Positions 57,103-64,000 of a stretch of DNA of 64,000 nt are shown in pieces. Positions within the stretch are counted from its first letter, which is position 1; every line of letters begins with the position of its first letter. The stretch comes from Geobacter sp. UBA6151 (GTDB taxonomy: Bacteria > Desulfobacterota > Desulfuromonadia > Geobacterales > Pseudopelobacteraceae). The translations under genes and the position numbers were made by a program. The notes under the pieces were generated by a model that saw only the letters and a list, made by a program, of their open reading frames with translations, was not told the origin of the DNA and searched no databases. The stretch covers positions 1-64,000 of the forward strand of contig DIUT01000065.1 of NCBI GenBank assembly GCA_002423105.1, written 5' to 3'.

Positions 57103-59097
57103 TCACAATGCCCAGAGCAGCAATACAAGCAGGACGACAAAGATATACAGCATGTACAGGTGCAGTTGACCGTGCTGCAGACGCCGCAGCACCGAACTGC
57201 GTTCCTCGGACCAACGCAACAACGGCAGCAGCACAAGGTCCAACACCACCTCCGGCACATGGCTGGCAAAACTGGACGGCTTGGGGGCAAGCCCGCTGAT
57301 ATCGGGACGGTGACCGTGTGGCCGCAAGACCGGCGCCAAGAGGCTCACCAGTGAAGCGGCAAAGGAAGAGGCCGTGTACTGCATGCGTGGCGTCGGCGCC
57401 AGATAGCCACACCCCCAGGTCTCAGACGTGCCGCAGGGAGCCCGGCGCAGCATAAAGCGGTACACCAGCGTCAAAAGAGCCAACAACCCCAGCAGGATGA
57501 CCGCCATCAGGCTCAGCCAGCCCAAGGGGGCGGAAGTCGCCAGTGTACCGTGCGTCTCTTGCACCAGCGGATGCCAGCCGACGGCAACTTCCAGCAGCGG
57601 GGCAACGGCCAAGGGCAACAGACCGATCAGCACACACAAAAGCGCCAACAGTCCCATGGGCAGCAGCATCTGCCAACCCGGCTCATGGGCATCCTGCTGC
57701 AACGGCTGCCGCGGTGCCCCCAGAAACACCACGCCGACCACCTTGACAAAGCAGGCCACCGCCAGTCCGCCCACCAGGGCCAGCGCCGGAATAGCCACCA
57801 CCGCCAGCACCGCTGCCACGCCGCTGCCGCCCATCGCCTGCCGGAAGAGGCCCAGGTAGACCAGCAACTCACTGACAAAACCGTTTAAGGGTGGCAGGCC
57901 GCAGATGGCCGCCGCCCCCACCATGAAGAAGGCTGCCGTGCGTGGCATCACCCGCAGCAAACCGCCTGCCCGATCCATCTCGCGGCTGCCGGTGGCATGG
58001 ATAACCGCCCCGGCTCCGAGAAACAAGAGCGCTTTGAAGGTGGCGTGGTTCAAGACATGCAGCAACCCTCCGGCCAGCCCCATCAGGGCAATCACGGAAT
58101 TACCGGTACTGAGCCCCACCATGCCGATCCCCAGCCCCATGGCAATGATACCGATATTCTCGATGCTGTGATAGGCAAGCAGACGCTTCAGATCATGCTG
58201 TCCTAAAGCAAAGGCCACGCCGCCCACCGCCGAGATGGTGCCCAGCGCCAACACCAGTACCCCCCACCAGAGCGGAATGTTTTCAAACAGCGTAACCGTG
58301 CGAAAAATACCGTACATACCCATCTTCAGCACCACACCGGACATCAGGGCCGAGACATGGCTGGGGGCATTGGCATGGGCTGACGGAAGCCAGACATGCA
58401 ACGGCATCAGACCGGCCTTGGCGCCAAAGCCAATCAGGGAAAGCACAAAAATGAGCGATGCCATTGGCGCTGCTGCCGACAGCGCACCGGTGGCGGGAAA
58501 GGCAAATGAGCCGGTGACAACATACAAAACACCGAAAAGCGCCACCAGCAGCAGGGTACCGGTGTGGGTCGCCAGCAGGTAGAGGATGCCGGCCTCCCGC
58601 ACCGCCGCTTCCTCGTGGTCGGCCAGCATCAGGAATGCGGCGGACAAGGCCATCCCTTCCCAGGCAGCCAGAAAGAACAAGCCGTCCCGGGCCAGCAGGA
58701 TAAAGGCCATGGAACCGGGCATCAGGGCATAGAGCACCGTCAGAAAACGGTCATAGCCGGTCCGGGCGGGCCGGTAACGCACCACGTAGAGAGCGCCGCA
58801 GGCTGCAATCAGAAATACCGGCAGCAAAAACAGACAGGAGAGTGGATCAAGGACGAGACGTGCCGGACCAAAGGGGAGGCCCCAGAAAAGCAGCCAACTG
58901 CCGGGTGGACTGAATGCGGCGACAAGTGCGGCAGGGATGCCGACCAGGGCCGCTAGCACTGAGAGCGCGGCGGCAAGCCGCTGCCCGGCAGCAGCGGTGG
59001 TACAAAGAAGCCCCGGCACTCCTGCAAGCAACAGCAGCAGCGCCGAGGCAACAACAACGTTTGAGGCGTCAAAAGAAAGGCTTCCGGTCAGGGTCAT
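57103..59097 (-). CDS. HyfB/NuoL-like antiporter subunit
   Basis: 664 residues from ATG 59097 (AAGG upstream; the extension to 59139 lacks an RBS). About 16 TM segments. SLIGFGAKAGLMPLHVWLPSAHANAPSHVSALMSGVVLKMGMYGIFR, LGQHDLKRLLAYHSIENIGIIAMGLGIGMVG and LNHATFKALLFLGAGAVIHATGSREMDRAGGLLRVMP are antiporter-family hallmarks, followed by a HyfB/HycC-type C-terminal extension. First gene of the complex operon. The 98-bp gap upstream shows only a weak promoter. Confidence 0.9.
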   Translation of the reverse strand: MTLTGSLSFDASNVVVASALLLLLAGVPGLLCTTAAAGQRLAAALSVLAALVGIPAALVAAFSPPGSWLLFWGLPFGPARLVLDPLSCLFLLPVFLIAACGALYVVRYRPARTGYDRFLTVLYALMPGSMAFILLARDGLFFLAAWEGMALSAAFLMLADHEEAAVREAGILYLLATHTGTLLLVALFGVLYVVTGSFAFPATGALSAAAPMASLIFVLSLIGFGAKAGLMPLHVWLPSAHANAPSHVSALMSGVVLKMGMYGIFRTVTLFENIPLWWGVLVLALGTISAVGGVAFALGQHDLKRLLAYHSIENIGIIAMGLGIGMVGLSTGNSVIALMGLAGGLLHVLNHATFKALLFLGAGAVIHATGSREMDRAGGLLRVMPRTAAFFMVGAAAICGLPPLNGFVSELLVYLGLFRQAMGGSGVAAVLAVVAIPALALVGGLAVACFVKVVGVVFLGAPRQPLQQDAHEPGWQMLLPMGLLALLCVLIGLLPLAVAPLLEVAVGWHPLVQETHGTLATSAPLGWLSLMAVILLGLLALLTLVYRFMLRRAPCGTSETWGCGYLAPTPRMQYTASSFAASLVSLLAPVLRPHGHRPDISGLAPKPSSFASHVPEVVLDLVLLPLLRWSEERSSVLRRLQHGQLHLYMLYIFVVLLVLLLWAL

Positions 59098-59195
59098 GGT
59101 ACCTTTTCCAGCATAATCTTGCCAAGAGTCAACCAGCACGACACCGTATACAAGCTGATTCTCTACTCCCCTACCTTTAGGAATGCAAGCAGAAA

Positions 59196-60113
59196 TTAAA
59201 CGATGTTTCTGTTTCCACCCTGCTCCTCTCTGAGCTGACAGCTACCCACCCAGTGATTGGCAAATTGCAGCGCTATTCTGCCGCTGTTGTCCCCCTTCTG
59301 GCGGCACCAGAGAATCGCTGCCCTGCGGGCGTCCTCATCCCAGCGCAGATCAGCGCCGATCTTCCGGGCAAGCCGTTCAACCCATTGCCGGGCCACCTCC
59401 AGGAACTGCTCCTGGTTAAAGGGATGAAAACCAACCCACAGCCCGAAACGGCCGGACAGGGAGATCTTCTCCTCCACCGCCTCGCCATGGTGAATCTCGT
59501 TGTTGACCAGCATCGCCCCCCGATTATCCGACTCGTACTCCGGCAACAGGTGGCGGCGGTTGGACGTCACATAGATCAGCACATTTTCCGGCGGCGCATA
59601 GACTGATCCGTCCAGGGCGCTTTTCAACATCTTGTAGCTGGACTCACCGGTCTCGAAGGAGACGTCGTCGGAAAACAGCAAAAAACGGTACGGCTGGCCC
59701 TTGATGGCGTCAACAATGGCAGGAAGATGCACAAGATCATCCTTGTCCACCTGGATCACCCGTAATCCCTCTGGCGCATAGCGGTGCAGGAGCGCCCGCA
59801 CCAGAGAGGATTTGCCGGTGCCCCGCGTTCCCCAGAGCAGGGTGTTGTTGGCCGGCAGACCAGCAAGAAACTGACGGGTATTGCCTTCCACCACCTGTTT
59901 CTGCTCATCAATACCCAAAAGATCGTCCAGATGCATGGACTCTATCTCCGGCACCGGTTCCAGAAAACCGCTGCCTCCCCGTCGCCGCCAGTTGGCGGCA
60001 TGTACCTCAGCCCAGTCAATACGCGGCACCGGTTTCGGCAAAATCTGCTCCACCGCATCCAGCACCCGCTTCAGTTGCTCCATCATCTCTTTATCAACGG
60101 TGATTGACGGCAT
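59196..60113 (-). CDS. DUF815 AAA ATPase
   Basis: 305 residues. Walker A WGTRGTGKSSL (about 95-103), Walker B-like FLLFSDDVSFE, VLIYVTSNRRHLLPEY (sensor 1 region) and the family-specific ENRGAMLVNNEIHHGEAVEEKISLSGRFGLWVGFHPFNQEQFL mark DUF815, a stand-alone AAA family of unknown function, widely conserved in proteobacteria. It follows the dihydrouridine synthase gene by 11 bases, so the two are probably cotranscribed. No role can be assigned. Confidence 0.85.
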   Translation of the reverse strand: MPSITVDKEMMEQLKRVLDAVEQILPKPVPRIDWAEVHAANWRRRGGSGFLEPVPEIESMHLDDLLGIDEQKQVVEGNTRQFLAGLPANNTLLWGTRGTGKSSLVRALLHRYAPEGLRVIQVDKDDLVHLPAIVDAIKGQPYRFLLFSDDVSFETGESSYKMLKSALDGSVYAPPENVLIYVTSNRRHLLPEYESDNRGAMLVNNEIHHGEAVEEKISLSGRFGLWVGFHPFNQEQFLEVARQWVERLARKIGADLRWDEDARRAAILWCRQKGDNSGRIALQFANHWVGSCQLREEQGGNRNIV

Positions 60114-60124
60114 CTGTCCACTCC

Positions 60125-61102
60125 TTAACCAAATTCTTCCAGCACTGCGGCAAACTGACGTATCGTGCGGGATTTTTTCAAGCTTTTACGCTGTTTCGCA
60201 AAATCCGGATCATCCATGGTGGCCAGCACCCCTTTAACCTTGCCCAACACCTGCTGTTCCCCGCAGAAGACCGTTTGGTACAGTTGCACTAGATCCGTCA
60301 GATACTGGCGCAGCATGGCAGCCCGCTCGTCACGCCCCGGTTCTTCCGCAACCATACCGCGCAAACGCTGAAACAACAGCGGATCGGCCAACGCCCCCCG
60401 GCCCAGCATCAAACCGGCGGCGCCGGTCTGCGCAAGCACCCGTTCGCCATCCCGGGCGGTACGGATATCGCCATTGGCGATTACCGGCAAAGCGGTTTCC
60501 CGCACCACGCGGCAGGTAACCCCATGGTCCGCTTGTCCGTCATACTCCTGGACCACCGTGCGGGGATGCAATACCAGAAAATCAACACCAGCGGACTCAA
60601 AGAGGGGCAACAGGAAAAATATCTGGGCAGGGTCATCGTAGCCGGAACGCAGCTTGATGGAAAAACTGCCGGTGATGACTTCACGCAGGGCAGGGAGCAA
60701 CTCCTGCAGCAACTCGGGACAACGCAGCATCCCCCCGCCGGTCAACCCGCTGGTCATCCTGCCGAAGGGACAGCCCAGATTGAGGTTGATATGAGCAGCC
60801 CCGCTCTCCTGGGCAATCCGGGCTGCGGAGACCAGCGCCTCCACACCGTGGCCGATCAGTTGCACCACCAGGGGAATCCCCTGTTCAACTGCGGCGATTT
60901 CCCGCAGATCCGATGGGGAAAGCCGCTTAAGGGTATCACCCGGAGCAACCCGCATGAATTCCGTAAAAAGCGTATCAGGATGCACCCAGCGGGCAAACAG
61001 AGAGCGTAGCGCACGGTTGGTAAGCCCCTGCATCGGCGCCAGCATCAAAGGCAAGGCGCCGGAGGACCAGGGAAGTTTGGAAGAGCATAGAGGGGAGGAC
61101 AT
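60125..61102 (-). CDS. tRNA-dihydrouridine synthase
   Basis: 325 residues. The FMN-barrel start LMLAPMQGLTNRALRSLFARW, VVQLIGHG, INLNLGCPFGRMTSGLTGGGMLRCPELL with the catalytic cysteine (GCP), SIKLRSGYDD, DFLVLHPRTVVQEYDG and IANGDIRTARDGERVLAQTGAAGLMLGRGALADPLLF are characteristic of Dus enzymes, which reduce uridine in the tRNA D-loop. It looks nearer to DusC than DusA by overall feel, but this is weak. ATG at 61102 lacks a clear RBS, so the start is uncertain. Confidence 0.9.
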   Translation of the reverse strand: MSSPLCSSKLPWSSGALPLMLAPMQGLTNRALRSLFARWVHPDTLFTEFMRVAPGDTLKRLSPSDLREIAAVEQGIPLVVQLIGHGVEALVSAARIAQESGAAHINLNLGCPFGRMTSGLTGGGMLRCPELLQELLPALREVITGSFSIKLRSGYDDPAQIFFLLPLFESAGVDFLVLHPRTVVQEYDGQADHGVTCRVVRETALPVIANGDIRTARDGERVLAQTGAAGLMLGRGALADPLLFQRLRGMVAEEPGRDERAAMLRQYLTDLVQLYQTVFCGEQQVLGKVKGVLATMDDPDFAKQRKSLKKSRTIRQFAAVLEEFG

Positions 61103-61127
61103 AATTGTTGAAGGCAGTTACACACAA

Positions 61128-61185
61128 AAACACAGAGAGCACAGAAAATCATGACCTGGTCATGTTCTCTGTGCCTCTGTGTTTC
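61128..61185. repeat. Imperfect palindrome of the CTCTGTG type
   Basis: The arms AAACACAGAGAGCACAGA and TCTCTGTGCCTCTGTGTTT face each other around CATGACCTGGTCATG. The CTCTGTGCCTCTGTG motif is a widespread intergenic repeat of bacteria. It fills the gap between the SlyD-like and Dus genes and may act as a terminator stem for the former. Confidence 0.65.
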
Positions 61186-61192
61186 AGCGTGG

Positions 61193-61672
61193 TTATAGAA
61201 TTTCCACCAGTTCCACTTCGTAGGTCAGATCCTCACCAGCCAGGGGGTGGTTAGCGTCAAAGGTTACACTGGTTTCGGTAACATCAACAATGGTTACCTC
61301 AACTTCTTCGTCATCATCGCCGGTCAGCACCATCTCCATGCCCATCTCCGGAATCAGGTCTTCAGGCAGCAAATGCTTTTCCACGGTAAAGACCGCTTCG
61401 GTTTCATATTCGCCGAATCCTTCTGCCGCAGGAACCAGCACCGTTTTGGTTTCCCCCGGAACCATACCGATCAGGGCAGTTTCCACGGTCGGGAAGAAAT
61501 CCTCTTCACCGATCACCAGTTCCATCGGACCGCTTTCGCAGCAATCATCATCCTCGCAGCCTTCATCATTACAGCAATCCGCATCCTCCAGCGTCGTCTC
61601 GAAAATGCTGCCATCTTCCAGTTTACCGGTGAAATTGATCCGTACCCGGTCCCCTTTTTGTGCCTGTGCCAT
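61193..61672 (-). CDS. FKBP-type peptidyl-prolyl isomerase, SlyD-like
   Basis: 159 residues from ATG 61672 (AAGG upstream); the frame to 61783 is unlikely. KGDRVRINFTGKLEDGSIFETT and ELVIGEEDFFPTVETALIGMVPGETKTVLVPAAEGFG are the FKBP core. The IF (chaperone) insert follows, and GEDLTYEVELVEIL ends the domain. An acidic, cysteine-rich loop with CCNDEGCEDDDCCES sits at about 32-55, inside the FKBP part rather than as a C-terminal tail. It suggests metal binding, as in SlyD, but in an unusual place. Confidence 0.85.
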   Translation of the reverse strand: MAQAQKGDRVRINFTGKLEDGSIFETTLEDADCCNDEGCEDDDCCESGPMELVIGEEDFFPTVETALIGMVPGETKTVLVPAAEGFGEYETEAVFTVEKHLLPEDLIPEMGMEMVLTGDDDEEVEVTIVDVTETSVTFDANHPLAGEDLTYEVELVEIL

Positions 61673-61794
61673 GTCAAACCTTTCTGTGCGCTTAAGCGTC
61701 TTCAAATTTTCAGCTGTATGGTACGGGGAATCGAGGTCGTACGTCCAGCAAAATAAGTCATACCGGTTCAAGACGTCTGCCAACGGAAACAGAC

Positions 61795-61980
61795 AACGTG
61801 AAAGGCCCGCAATTTTTCGCGGGCCCAGGTCTTCACGTTTCCTGTTTCACAGGAGGTTCCGGCAACCTTGTGGCTCCGGACAGGTGGTTACAAAAGTATG
61901 TTCGCTGATCATATCTTCGATGCGTCCTCACCTTTCCTGCTGCGTCGTTCTGGTGCCTTTTTGCTTTCCGGTGAGCTCAA
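61795..61980 (-). ncRNA. Candidate structured RNA with GGA motifs
   Basis: Between the SlyD-like start and the next stop lies a 405-bp gap without a likely gene. On the minus strand about 150 nt contain six GGA motifs (in CCGGAAAG, CAGGAAAG, GAGGACG, CCGGAGCC, CCGGAACC, CAGGAAAC). There are two hairpins: CACA-AGGTT pairing with AACCT-TGTG, and CCTGT with ACAGG. A final two-tier hairpin (AACGTGAA 61795-61802 with TTCACGTT 61832-61839, enclosing GGCCCGC/GCGGGCC) ends with a short U-run. This recalls CsrA-binding sRNAs, or a structured slyD leader. No promoter of quality was found. Confidence 0.3.
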
Positions 61981-62002
61981 CCGTTAAATATAGTATCGTC
62001 AA

Positions 62003-62045
62003 AAACAGGACTATATTCCAGTCTGTTTTTTATTTTTTTTATGGC
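62003..62045. terminator. Terminator of the Pro-rich protein gene
   Basis: The stem AAAACAG(G)ACT with AGTCTGTTTT has loop ATATTCC, with T-runs on one side and A-runs on the other, so it can stop transcription in either direction. It sits directly downstream of the minus-strand gene ending at 62078. Confidence 0.65.
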
Positions 62046-62077
62046 GTATACTTTTTCTTTCCGGCCACTGATCATCC

Positions 62078-62767
62078 TTAACGTATGATGATCCGCAGAT
62101 TACGCAGACTGACCTTGTAGTTACCCGACACCGTAACAAACCCTTTGTACAAATCAGACATGTCAGTGATACGAGCCAGGAACCAACCGCCGCCACGGGC
62201 ACGATCCTTTTTGAGCGGAGCGTTATACACACCATTTGCGTGATTGTCGTTGAAGGCAATCACTTGCAACCCCAATCGAAGCTCGCCCTGTTCAGCAATC
62301 CTGGTCCGCCAGTAGTGGCTGGTCCAGTAATTCCTGCCATCCTTTATCTTCATGAACTCCGCTTCACCCTTGGTATTACCGCTGGGCGCGACAACCATCT
62401 TTGCCAGTTCTACCCATATCCAGGTGCGGTTATCCAAACCATGATGTTGCACAAAAAAGTCATCCTGCTGGATGTAATGATCATCATCCTGCCCAGGTGG
62501 CAACTGCGGTCTGGGTTGCGGTGCAACAGGCGGAGCCTCGGCACGGGGGGGCGGTGACGGTGATGGAACAAACTTGTCAACTTCCGGCTGTGGAGCAGGT
62601 TTTGACGGTGCAGGTTTCGGCGCCTTTTTAGGCGGTGCAGCCTCCTGCCCCAAATCGTACACCTGTGGTGTCAGCAGTTCCAGCTCTTCACTGCCTGCAA
62701 TAGAAACAATAGCGGCACACAAGGCTGTACAGAGAGCAAAGCCCAACAACGTACACGGTCTGTTCAT
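62078..62767 (-). CDS. Exported Pro-rich protein of unknown function
   Basis: 229 residues from ATG 62767 with GGAGG seven bases upstream. Signal peptide or anchor LLGFALCTALCAAIVSIAGS. A proline/alanine-rich linker of about 65 residues (PPKKAPKPAPSKPAPQPE) follows, then a compact C-terminal domain (WIWVELAKMVVAPSGNTKGEAEFMKIKDGRNYWTSHYWRTRIAEQGELRLGLQVIAFNDN...NYKVSLRNLRIIIR). The domain is not recognised. The Pro-rich spacer suggests that it reaches across the periplasm. It begins 25 bases after the PilT-like gene ends, so a link to pili is possible. Confidence 0.65.
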   Translation of the reverse strand: MNRPCTLLGFALCTALCAAIVSIAGSEELELLTPQVYDLGQEAAPPKKAPKPAPSKPAPQPEVDKFVPSPSPPPRAEAPPVAPQPRPQLPPGQDDDHYIQQDDFFVQHHGLDNRTWIWVELAKMVVAPSGNTKGEAEFMKIKDGRNYWTSHYWRTRIAEQGELRLGLQVIAFNDNHANGVYNAPLKKDRARGGGWFLARITDMSDLYKGFVTVSGNYKVSLRNLRIIIR

Positions 62768-62792
62768 GGATAGTCCTCCTTCTTTGGCCGGT

Positions 62793-63863
62793 TTACTCGC
62801 CAAAGGTCAGTTTCCGCTCCAGGTCCATGGAACGGGTAATACGCTTTGCCTGTTCAAAGGTGATCAGTTCCTGCTGGCAGAGTTGCACCAGATGCTGGTC
62901 CAATGACTGCATCTGGTACTGGTTACGCCCATTCTCTATATGCTTTTCGATCTCGTCAAAACGCCCTTCCCGGATACAGGCCTGAATTGTAGTGGTAGTA
63001 CGCATGATCTCCACCACGGGCAGCACTTTCTCACCGGTTTTGTCATTTATCAATCTTAATGAAACTGTTGCCACCAGAATATCGGCAAGCCGTTGACGGA
63101 TCACCTCCTGGGAATCTGGCGGGAAATGCCCCACCAGCCGGTTGATGGTGGAGGCCGCACTCTGGGTATGCAGGGTGGAAAAGACCAGATGCCCGGTCTC
63201 TGCCGCCTTGATGCAGGAATCAATGGTCTCCAGATCCCGCATCTCTCCCACCATGATCACATCCGGGTCCATCCGCATGGCTGCCCGCAAAGCTGCACTG
63301 AAGCTGCCGGTATCGATCCCCACTTCACGCTGGATGATGCAGCTTTTTTCCGATGTGAACAGGAATTCCACCGGATCTTCGATGGTAATGATATTGAAAT
63401 TGTCATTTTTGTTGATGAATTGCAGCATGGAGGCCAGGGTTGTCGACTTGCCGTTGCCGGTTGGTCCGGTTACCAGGATCAGGCCGTTGGGCGCCCGGCA
63501 GATATCTCCCAGCACCGGCGGCAGGTTCAGATCCTGAAACTGCGCTATGGTGGGTGGAATAACGCGCATCACGATCCCCACAGCCCCCCGCTGTTTGAAG
63601 ATGCTCACCCTGAAGCGCCCCCCGTTCTGTAAGGCGTATGCGGCATCCAGTTCTTTCAGATCATCGGGAAACGGGCGATTGCTCTGGGCAAGCACCGTTG
63701 TGGCGATGAACTCAGTATCCTGGGCCGTCAAAGGCGGCAGTTTTGATCTGATCAACTGCCCATGGGCACGGAAGAACGGCGGATTGTCCACCTCGAAATG
63801 CAGGTCCGAAACCCGTTTTTGGAAGGCAATCTCCAGAATCTGGTTCAGACGGTTCATATCCAT
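62793..63863 (-). CDS. pilT: PilT-like type IV pilus retraction ATPase
   Basis: 356 residues. N-terminal PAS-like domain, then GLILVTGPTGNGKSTTLASMLQFIN (Walker A, with N where most PilT have S), IITIEDPVEFLF (Asp box), SFSAALRAAMRMDPDVIMVGEMRDLETI (Walker B) and GHLVFSTLHTQSA (His box). AIRE-like ACIREGRFDEIEKHIENGR precedes the C-terminus. It powers pilus retraction. RBS GAGGGAGGG. PilT and PilU forms cannot be told apart here; further paralogues are expected elsewhere in such a genome. Confidence 0.9.
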   Translation of the reverse strand: MDMNRLNQILEIAFQKRVSDLHFEVDNPPFFRAHGQLIRSKLPPLTAQDTEFIATTVLAQSNRPFPDDLKELDAAYALQNGGRFRVSIFKQRGAVGIVMRVIPPTIAQFQDLNLPPVLGDICRAPNGLILVTGPTGNGKSTTLASMLQFINKNDNFNIITIEDPVEFLFTSEKSCIIQREVGIDTGSFSAALRAAMRMDPDVIMVGEMRDLETIDSCIKAAETGHLVFSTLHTQSAASTINRLVGHFPPDSQEVIRQRLADILVATVSLRLINDKTGEKVLPVVEIMRTTTTIQACIREGRFDEIEKHIENGRNQYQMQSLDQHLVQLCQQELITFEQAKRITRSMDLERKLTFGE

Positions 63864-63880
63864 GGCAGTCCCTCCCTCAT

Positions 63881-64000
63881 CTATTTTTCAGCGTGCTGCC
63901 TGCGCAACAGTGCGTTTTCAAGGGCCAGCGCAGCCTGATTGGCAAAAGCCTCCAAAGCCACGACCGGCACCGGCGTCGGCTGCAGGTCCCCAAAATCAGC
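63881..64000 (-). CDS. GAF-domain protein, 3' end only
   Basis: The last 39 codons of a minus-strand gene enter from the right edge and stop at TAG 63883-63881. The residues VVALEAFANQAALALENALLRRQHAEK are the closing helix of a GAF domain as seen in many sensor kinases and regulators. The rest of the gene is outside the window, so the full architecture is unknown. It lies 17 bases upstream of the PilT-like start and is probably cotranscribed. Confidence 0.7.
   Translation of the reverse strand, partial: ADFGDLQPTPVPVVALEAFANQAALALENALLRRQHAEK

Noticed and set aside
51696..59097. Formate hydrogenlyase or group 4 [NiFe] hydrogenase
   Set aside because: The gene order fits, but the large subunit lacks both CxxC motifs that bind Ni and Fe, and no maturation genes are present.
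61850..61980. c-di-GMP (GEMM-I) riboswitch
   Set aside because: GAAAG and GGACGCA are present in roughly the right order on the minus strand, but the GCAAACC segment and the tetraloop-receptor partner are missing.
61290..62081. 263-codon open frame on the + strand
   Set aside because: Ser-rich antisense of the SlyD-like gene, running through the hairpins of the intergenic region; no start signal.
1..64000. CRISPR array, tRNA or rRNA genes, complete insertion sequence
   Set aside because: No regularly spaced repeats, cloverleaf-like sequences, rRNA segments or transposase genes were seen.

Overview
The window looks like a chromosomal segment of a Geobacter-type bacterium (Desulfuromonadales/Geobacterales). 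This is inferred from a fused NifEN protein behind a sigma-54 type promoter, a membrane complex related to energy-converting hydrogenases but lacking the NiFe-ligand cysteines, many sensor kinases, a DUF4254 gene inside an LPS-core locus and a PilT-type ATPase. No rRNA, tRNA or CRISPR array was seen.

Layout. (1) 1-10.06 kb, + strand: an LPS-core/O-antigen locus with seven glycosyltransferases (one cut by the window edge; the heptosyltransferase is among them), a methyltransferase, a DUF4254 protein and an O-antigen ligase. It is interrupted by an AAA/DUF4143 ATPase gene that starts inside tandem palindromes. (2) 10.1-15.4 kb: ferritin-like protein, cyclophilin, VWA-like protein, and nifEN (- strand) carrying an in-frame palindromic repeat. 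(3) 15.6-20.15 kb: an accessory stretch with ccdAB, a pseudopilin-like protein with a repetitive C-terminal half, vapBC, and a ParA-type ATPase fused to an Mrr-like nuclease domain. (4) 20.2-26.5 kb: ferrochelatase, a Spy/CpxP-like envelope-stress module with its two-component system, a LUD protein, ComF, and an Rrf2 regulator preceded by a 46-residue ORF. (5) 26.5-32.7 kb, - strand: five genes, most for exported proteins (one is a cytoplasmic-looking DUF2202 protein), next to a sigma-54-dependent two-component system. A near-consensus -24 element and two upstream dyads suggest that this system drives them.

(6) 32.8-51.1 kb is the most unusual part. Two cassettes couple orphan periplasmic solute-binding proteins to histidine kinases, with no ABC permease or ATPase. 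Cassette A has two NMT1/SsuA-like binding proteins and a kinase. Cassette B has a polar-amino-acid-type binding protein, a hybrid kinase, an ABC_sub_bind-type protein, a second hybrid kinase and a receiver-kinase. Their terminal kinases are paralogous. Between them lie two tandem citrate-synthase-like proteins with altered catalytic positions, a divergent ThDP enzyme of the acetolactate-synthase family and a TonB-dependent receptor. No DNA-binding output protein is encoded in either cassette.

(7) 51.2-59.1 kb, - strand: a GNAT protein resembling short N-acetylglutamate synthases, then six genes for the hydrogenase-related complex, with a MITE-like palindrome separating the last one. (8) 59.2-64 kb, - strand: DUF815 ATPase, tRNA-dihydrouridine synthase, SlyD-like FKBP, a GGA-rich structured region that may be an RNA, a Pro-rich exported protein, a PilT-like ATPase and the tail of a GAF-domain protein.
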